From: Agromyces cerinus subsp. cerinus
Lineage (GTDB): Bacteria > Actinomycetota > Actinomycetes > Actinomycetales > Microbacteriaceae
Length of the DNA: 64,000 nt
Assembly (NCBI RefSeq): GCF_900142065.1
Contig: NZ_FSRJ01000003.1
Location: 1 to 64,000, forward strand
Reading direction: 5' to 3'
Positions 59,769-64,000 of this stretch are shown piece after piece. The position numbers were made by a program, and so were the translations under genes. Below the pieces are notes generated by a model. It searched no databases and was not told the DNA's origin. It was given only the letters and a program-made list of their open reading frames with translations. The first letter of the stretch is position 1. Every line of letters starts with the position of its first letter.

Positions 59769-61391
59769 TCACGTCGCCGGCGGGGCATCCGCTTTCTCGG
59801 ACTTCCGACCCATGACCTCGGTGGGGATGCCCCGCGAGAAGAAGAGTGCGAAGAACGCGATCACGATGAGCGCGAAGAACGCGGTGTGCAGCGAGGAGAT
59901 CTGCGAGTCGGTGTAGATGCGGGTCAGCTCGGCACTCTCGGTCTCGTCGAGGCCGGCCTCCTTCGCGATGTCGGCGACATCGGCAGCCGGGAGGATCGCC
60001 ACACCGGATTCGGTCTGCTCGCTGACGAGCGCCTTCGTCTCGGCCGAGAGCTCGCTCGACGAGACGCCGAGGGCGAAGGTCGAGGCGAGCGCCCCGATCA
60101 GCACCGAGCCGATGAGCGCGGTGCCGAGCGAGGAGCCGAGGTTCTGGAAGACGCCCTGCAGGCCGCCGACCTCGCTGGTCTGCGACTCGGAGACGCTCGA
60201 CATGTTGACGTTGCCGAGCTGCGAGGCGAGGAGGCCGAGCGCCGCGCCCGCGACGAACATGCCGAAGCCGAACGCGAAGTTCTGCAGCTCGAGGTCGACC
60301 GAGGCGAGCAGCAGGATCGAGCTCAGCACGAGCGCGATCTGGCCGATGCGCACGATGCGCCGTGGCGACCAGAGTCGCGACAGGCGCGTGCCGACGATCG
60401 AGAAGAGGATGAGCGAGATCGAGAGCGGGAAGATCTTCAGGCCCGTCTCGAGCGCGTCGAGGCCGAGCGTCATCTGCAGGTAGACCGGCACCATGAAGAA
60501 GAGGCCGGCCGTGATCGCGTACTGCGCTCCGAGCACTGCGAGGCCACTGCGGAGCCGCGCGATCCGGAACAGCTCGACGTCGACGAGCGGCTGCCGCCCG
60601 GCGGCGGAGAGGTGGCGTTGGCGGCGCACGAAGAGCGCCAGGAGTCCCGCGCCCGCCACGATCAGCCACGCGCAGAGCGAGATGCCGAGCGGCGCGATCT
60701 CGACGCCGCCGATCTCGGGCGAGTGCAGCGGCGTGATCCAGCCCCACGTCTTGCTCTGCAGCATGCCGAGCACCACGAAGACGAGGCCGACCGCCGAGAG
60801 CAGCACGCTCCAGACGTCGATGTGCGCGACCTGGCGCGCGGTGCGGTCGTGGATGACCCGCGTGAACAGCACGACGAAGAACATGATGACGACCTCGCCC
60901 ACGAACACGTAGCGCCAGCTCGCGTAGGTCGTCAGAAAGCCGCCGATCAGCGGGCCGGCGGCGACCGCGGCGCCCGACACCGCGCCGATGACCGCGAACG
61001 CGGTGATGCGGTCGGTGCCCTCGTAGTTGTCGGCGATGAGCGCGGCGACCGCGGGGATCACGAGCACCGCGCCGACGCCCTCGATGATCGACCAGCCGAG
61101 GAAGAGCACCTGCACGTTCGGGCTGAGCGCGGTCATGAGCGAGCCGAGCGCGTAGATGCACGAGCCGATGACGAACGCCCGGCGTCGCCCCCACACGTCG
61201 CCGAGCTTCGCGCCGAGCAGCATGAGCGCCGCCATCGTGAGCGTGTAGAACGTGATCGCCGCCTGCATGGCGGTGACCGTGGTGTCGAGGTCGACGACCA
61301 CGGTCGAGATCGACACGTTCATGACGGTGCCGTCGAGCACCATCACGAACTGCGCGGCCCCGAGGATCGCGACCACCGACCATTTCTTCAT
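59769..61391 (-). CDS. MFS transporter, DHA2-like, 14-helix drug-type
   Basis: The 540-residue protein has about fourteen helices, FVMVLDGTVMNVSISTVVVDLDTTVTAMQ in helix 1, GAKLGDVWGRRRAFV (motif A) and GAVSGAAVAAGPLIGG (motif C). The last extracellular segment (about 430-500) and final helix mirror the 27083 transporter, so the two are paralogues. The ATG at 61391 is chosen for its GGGGG upstream; a GTG at 61466 would add 25 residues. It probably exports toxic compounds. The DUF2252 gene follows. Confidence 0.9.
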   Translation of the reverse strand: MKKWSVVAILGAAQFVMVLDGTVMNVSISTVVVDLDTTVTAMQAAITFYTLTMAALMLLGAKLGDVWGRRRAFVIGSCIYALGSLMTALSPNVQVLFLGWSIIEGVGAVLVIPAVAALIADNYEGTDRITAFAVIGAVSGAAVAAGPLIGGFLTTYASWRYVFVGEVVIMFFVVLFTRVIHDRTARQVAHIDVWSVLLSAVGLVFVVLGMLQSKTWGWITPLHSPEIGGVEIAPLGISLCAWLIVAGAGLLALFVRRQRHLSAAGRQPLVDVELFRIARLRSGLAVLGAQYAITAGLFFMVPVYLQMTLGLDALETGLKIFPLSISLILFSIVGTRLSRLWSPRRIVRIGQIALVLSSILLLASVDLELQNFAFGFGMFVAGAALGLLASQLGNVNMSSVSESQTSEVGGLQGVFQNLGSSLGTALIGSVLIGALASTFALGVSSSELSAETKALVSEQTESGVAILPAADVADIAKEAGLDETESAELTRIYTDSQISSLHTAFFALIVIAFFALFFSRGIPTEVMGRKSEKADAPPAT

Positions 61392-61550
61392 CTGACCCCC
61401 GCCTTCCGATGACGCGGCGTGGAACGTGCGGTCGGTCGGGCCTTTCGACTCCGACGGCTTCGGCACGGTGCAGCCGAGGTCAGTATGCCACCGGATGCCC
61501 CGGCGCGGGCGTGTTTGCGCCGGTACGAGACGGTGCGTCGTGGTCGGCCG

Positions 61551-62399
61551 TCAGGCCGGCACGGAGCTCGCCATGAACGGCTCGTAGTGGTACCCCTCGG
61601 TACCGAGGATCGCGACCGTCGACTCGGGCACCTCGAGGAAGGCGCCGGGCAGGTCGTTGAGCGGCTCGGAGACCACGACGCGCGCCCGCTGGCCGAAGAG
61701 CTTCAGGCGCGGGACATCCGGGTACATCTCCTGCAGCGTCGGGATGTCGACGGAGTGGAAGAGCGTGCGCGACCGACCTTCGGAGGAGTACCGGAATGCC
61801 CAGATCGTCGCACCGTCGGCGAGCGCGATCGTCCCCTGCATCGGGTAGTCGATGCCGTGCTTACGACCGGTCTCCTCGACGAACTGCACGGCCTTCGTCA
61901 TGCCCGCGACGGGATCTTCCTGCAGGCCGAAGGTGAGGGCGAGGTGGAACAGCACCTCGGAGTCCGTCGTGCCCAGGATGTGCGGATAGAGGGCGGGGTC
62001 GACCGCGAAGGTGAGGTCGCGCTTCATCTCGTGGAAGCCGTGGATCACGCCGTTGTGCATGAACAGCCAGTTCAGGTACCGGTACGGATGGCAGTTGGTG
62101 CGCTGGATCGGCGGCCCGGCCGCCGCCCGCACGTGGCTGAAGAACAGCGGGCTCTCGACCGCATCCGTGATCTCGCGCAGGTTCTCGTCGTTCCACGCCG
62201 GTTCGACGCTGTGGAACATCGACGGCAGGCTGCCCACGGTGGAGTCGGCGGGATACCAGCCGAAGCCGAATCCGTCGCCGTTGACCGTCTCGGCGCCGAG
62301 CGGCGAATCGAGCGACTGCGCGACGAGCGAGTGCTGCGCGTCGAGAATCACAAGTGATGCCTGGAGCGGTTCTCCTGCGTAAGCGAGCCAACGACACAT
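61551..62399 (-). CDS. Class II glutamine amidotransferase
   Basis: The 282-residue protein starts MCRWLAYAG, so Cys2 is the N-terminal nucleophile after Met removal. NGDGFGFGWYPADS, FFSHVRAAAG and FMHNGVIHGFHEMKRDL are GATase II motifs. Its overall layout resembles YafJ/EgtC-type amidohydrolases. No ergothioneine genes are nearby, so the reaction is unassigned. The start at 62399 is fixed by the catalytic Cys. Confidence 0.9.
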   Translation of the reverse strand: MCRWLAYAGEPLQASLVILDAQHSLVAQSLDSPLGAETVNGDGFGFGWYPADSTVGSLPSMFHSVEPAWNDENLREITDAVESPLFFSHVRAAAGPPIQRTNCHPYRYLNWLFMHNGVIHGFHEMKRDLTFAVDPALYPHILGTTDSEVLFHLALTFGLQEDPVAGMTKAVQFVEETGRKHGIDYPMQGTIALADGATIWAFRYSSEGRSRTLFHSVDIPTLQEMYPDVPRLKLFGQRARVVVSEPLNDLPGAFLEVPESTVAILGTEGYHYEPFMASSVPA

Positions 62400-62519
62400 G
62401 GGACTCAACCCCCTCGTCCGGCATCTGAGTCCGGACGCCGCCAGCCTAGTGCCGCCCCGACGATTCCTCACCTGCTGCGTGCGAGTTGCCCTCCCCGAGG
62501 GCGGAGGCCGTCGCCGCGC

Positions 62520-63827
62520 TCAGCCCTCGGGCGCCGGTTCGGCCGCGGGATCCGGTGTGGGACACGTGGCCAGTTCCGTCATCTTGGTCGTCGCCTGCTC
62601 GAGCGACCACGGCAGCTCCACGAGCGGCTGCTCGTGCTCCGAAGCCGCCGGCGCCTTGGACGCGAGGGATGCGAGTGCGAAGGCCGCCTCCCGGACGAAG
62701 GCGCCACCGGAGGTCGAGTTGTTCAGTGCGATGACGACGGTGAGCCCGGTCTCGGGATCGGTGAACGCGGCCGTCAGCGCGCCGGGTGACTCGCCGGCGA
62801 GACCGCGCATCGGACCGTACTCCGCACCACCGAGCCCCCAGCTCTGCCACGCGGGAGTCTCGCCGCCCAATGGAATGGGGGTCCACTGCTTGCGGGCCGT
62901 GGCCTCGTCCAGCAGCGCACCGGTCGCGAATGCGGCGCTGATGCGACGTGCGTCGTCGAGACTCGACACCGCACCCGCCGCGGCGCCGCCCATCGAGCTC
63001 GACTGATCGGTGTCGTCGCGGATGACCGCGCAGTCGGCCGTGCCGTTCGGGGCGAATGCGGCGGAGTAGGCGCCGAGGGCGCCGTCGAGCTCGGTGTCGC
63101 TCGGCGCCGGCAGCGACGTGTCCTCGAGCCCGAGCGGATCGAGGACGTACTGCTCGGCGAGCTCGTTCCACGTGCGGCCCGTGCTGCGCTCGAGCGCCAT
63201 CGACAGCAGGAGCACCCCGGTGCGCGACTCCGCCCACTGCTCGCCCGGAGGGCCGACGCGCGGCAGCGCGAGCCCGCTCGAGAGCAGCTCGTTGGCCGGC
63301 CAGATGCGCTCGGGATTCGTCACGAAGTGGCTCTTCAGCCCCGGGTAGTAGTCGGCGACGCCCGAGGTGTGGGCGCAGAGCTGACCGAGCGTGATGCCGT
63401 CGAGACCGGGCACCCAGTCGACGTAGGTCGAGACCTTGTCGTCGAGGGCCACCTTGCCGTCTTCGACGAGGCGCAGCAGCACCGTGCAGGTGACCTCGCT
63501 CGTGAGCGGCCCGAGGTGGAACTCGGTGTCGGTGCTGACCGGTTCGGACTTCTCGCCGAAGTCGACCGTGCCCGAGGCACCCGTCCACTCGCCCGACCAC
63601 GGAGACCATGCACCGGCCACGCCGCCGCTCGAACCGCTGAGCCTCACGGCTTCGTCGAGCACGGCCTGCAGTTGGTCGGAGAGGTCGTTGCCGAACTCGG
63701 CGTCGACGGGTTGGAGCGCCGCCAACGGGTCGACGGTGCCGCCGGTGCATCCGGACAATCCGAGTACTCCGACGAGCAGTACGGCGAGCAATCCCCGCCT
63801 GCGTGCGACCTTGGTCTGGCCAGCCAC
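62520..63827 (-). CDS. Lipoprotein with degenerate class C beta-lactamase fold
   Basis: The 435-residue protein has a lipobox LSGC (Cys27) and the serine beta-lactamase-like layout: FHLGPLTSEVTCTVLLRLVEDGKVALDDKVSTYV, LCAHTSGVADYY, and a PLGLEDTSL segment. The SxxK motif is gone: the expected Ser and Lys are Pro107 and Ser110. YxN is replaced by Ala199-Glu-Ser201, and the HxG region reads GLAGESPG. Loss of all three argues for a non-enzymatic binding role. The -10-like TACAAT (63863-63858) lies upstream. Confidence 0.85.
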   Translation of the reverse strand: MAGQTKVARRRGLLAVLLVGVLGLSGCTGGTVDPLAALQPVDAEFGNDLSDQLQAVLDEAVRLSGSSGGVAGAWSPWSGEWTGASGTVDFGEKSEPVSTDTEFHLGPLTSEVTCTVLLRLVEDGKVALDDKVSTYVDWVPGLDGITLGQLCAHTSGVADYYPGLKSHFVTNPERIWPANELLSSGLALPRVGPPGEQWAESRTGVLLLSMALERSTGRTWNELAEQYVLDPLGLEDTSLPAPSDTELDGALGAYSAAFAPNGTADCAVIRDDTDQSSSMGGAAAGAVSSLDDARRISAAFATGALLDEATARKQWTPIPLGGETPAWQSWGLGGAEYGPMRGLAGESPGALTAAFTDPETGLTVVIALNNSTSGGAFVREAAFALASLASKAPAASEHEQPLVELPWSLEQATTKMTELATCPTPDPAAEPAPEG

Positions 63828-63946
63828 CTAGCTCCCCTCAGCCGTGTGTCCGGTGAAATTGTAACCCGGCCAGGGGGCGATACCCGGACGGGGCGTGCCG
63901 CGACCCTGAAGCCGGAGGTGTTCCGCGGTGGCCGGCGCGCAGCAGA

Positions 63947-64000
63947 TCAGCGCTGCGGCGCGGTGATCTCGCGGTCGGCCCCCGACATGAATCGCTCGAC
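63947..64000 (-). CDS. 3' end of an unidentified gene (partial)
   Basis: The last 54 nt hold a minus-strand frame ending in TGA (63949-63947) that reads VERFMSGADREITAPQR. Codon use fits a real C-terminus. The rest lies beyond the right edge, so no product can be named. Confidence 0.5.
   Translation of the reverse strand, partial: VERFMSGADREITAPQR

Noticed and set aside
58149-61412. Plus-strand open frame of nearly 1090 codons across DUF2306, DUF2252 and MFS
   Set aside because: It is antisense to three recognisable genes and is low-complexity His/Arg/Asp-rich.

Overview
The window is very GC-rich DNA with GTG/TTG starts, 4-nt stop/start overlaps, HAIR operators upstream of dnaK, an actinobacterial clpS-DUF2017 pair and many apparently leaderless genes. 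This points to an actinobacterium, most likely a Microbacteriaceae member (Agromyces/Microbacterium-like); that placement is inferred from gene content and style, not from a marker gene. Only one tRNA (Gly, CCC) and the apparent upstream leader of an rRNA operon (running off the left edge on the minus strand) represent stable RNA genes.

Layout. 1-350: rRNA leader and promoter on the minus strand. 0.65-3.7 kb: compact minus-strand polyketide cluster (type III PKS, methyltransferase, FAD monooxygenase). 3.8-8.2 kb: SulP transporter, GAP-family membrane protein, AI-2E-type exporter, DUF6325 and SHOCT proteins. 8.3-10.4 kb: MscS channel plus ClC-type channel. 10.6-13.5 kb: PLDc_N-SHOCT membrane protein, epoxide hydrolase, DUF998 membrane protein. 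13.6-16.5 kb: translationally coupled operon RlmG-like methyltransferase, DUF817, clpS, DUF2017. 16.6-20.1 kb: P-type ATPase and a secreted protein. 20.1-24.3 kb: dnaK-grpE-dnaJ-hspR heat-shock operon with two HAIR sites. 24.4-34.1 kb: M1 metallopeptidase, two related lipoproteins, two MFS transporters, a stand-alone TOPRIM protein, a RIO-type kinase preceded by a putative leader peptide, and a TetR regulator. 34.3-36.0 kb: divergent pair of histidine-rich winged-helix regulators. 36.1-41.9 kb: polyamine-type ABC operon divergent from a GntR regulator and a Cache-domain protein. 41.9-46.2 kb: two TetR regulators with divergent partners, dcd and a lipoprotein. 46.3-54.3 kb: tRNA-Gly followed by a beta-glucoside uptake/hydrolysis locus (GH3, GH1, two permeases, binding protein, LacI) whose last gene runs antisense into the tRNA. 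54.5-56.8 kb: an unknown coupled pair, a structured non-coding stretch and an SRAP protein. 56.8-64 kb: a second PLDc_N-SHOCT protein, DUF2306, DUF2252, an MFS drug-type transporter, a class II amidotransferase, a catalytically degenerate beta-lactamase-like lipoprotein, and the 3' end of one further gene.

The genes are mainly chromosomal housekeeping and transport functions. No transposase, integrase, phage gene or CRISPR array was seen. The most unusual signals are the putative translational attenuator ahead of the RIO kinase, the divergent His-rich regulators, the GH3/tRNA antisense overlap, short tandem duplications inside or next to genes, and a strongly recurring octamer GGCATCCG/CGGATGCC.
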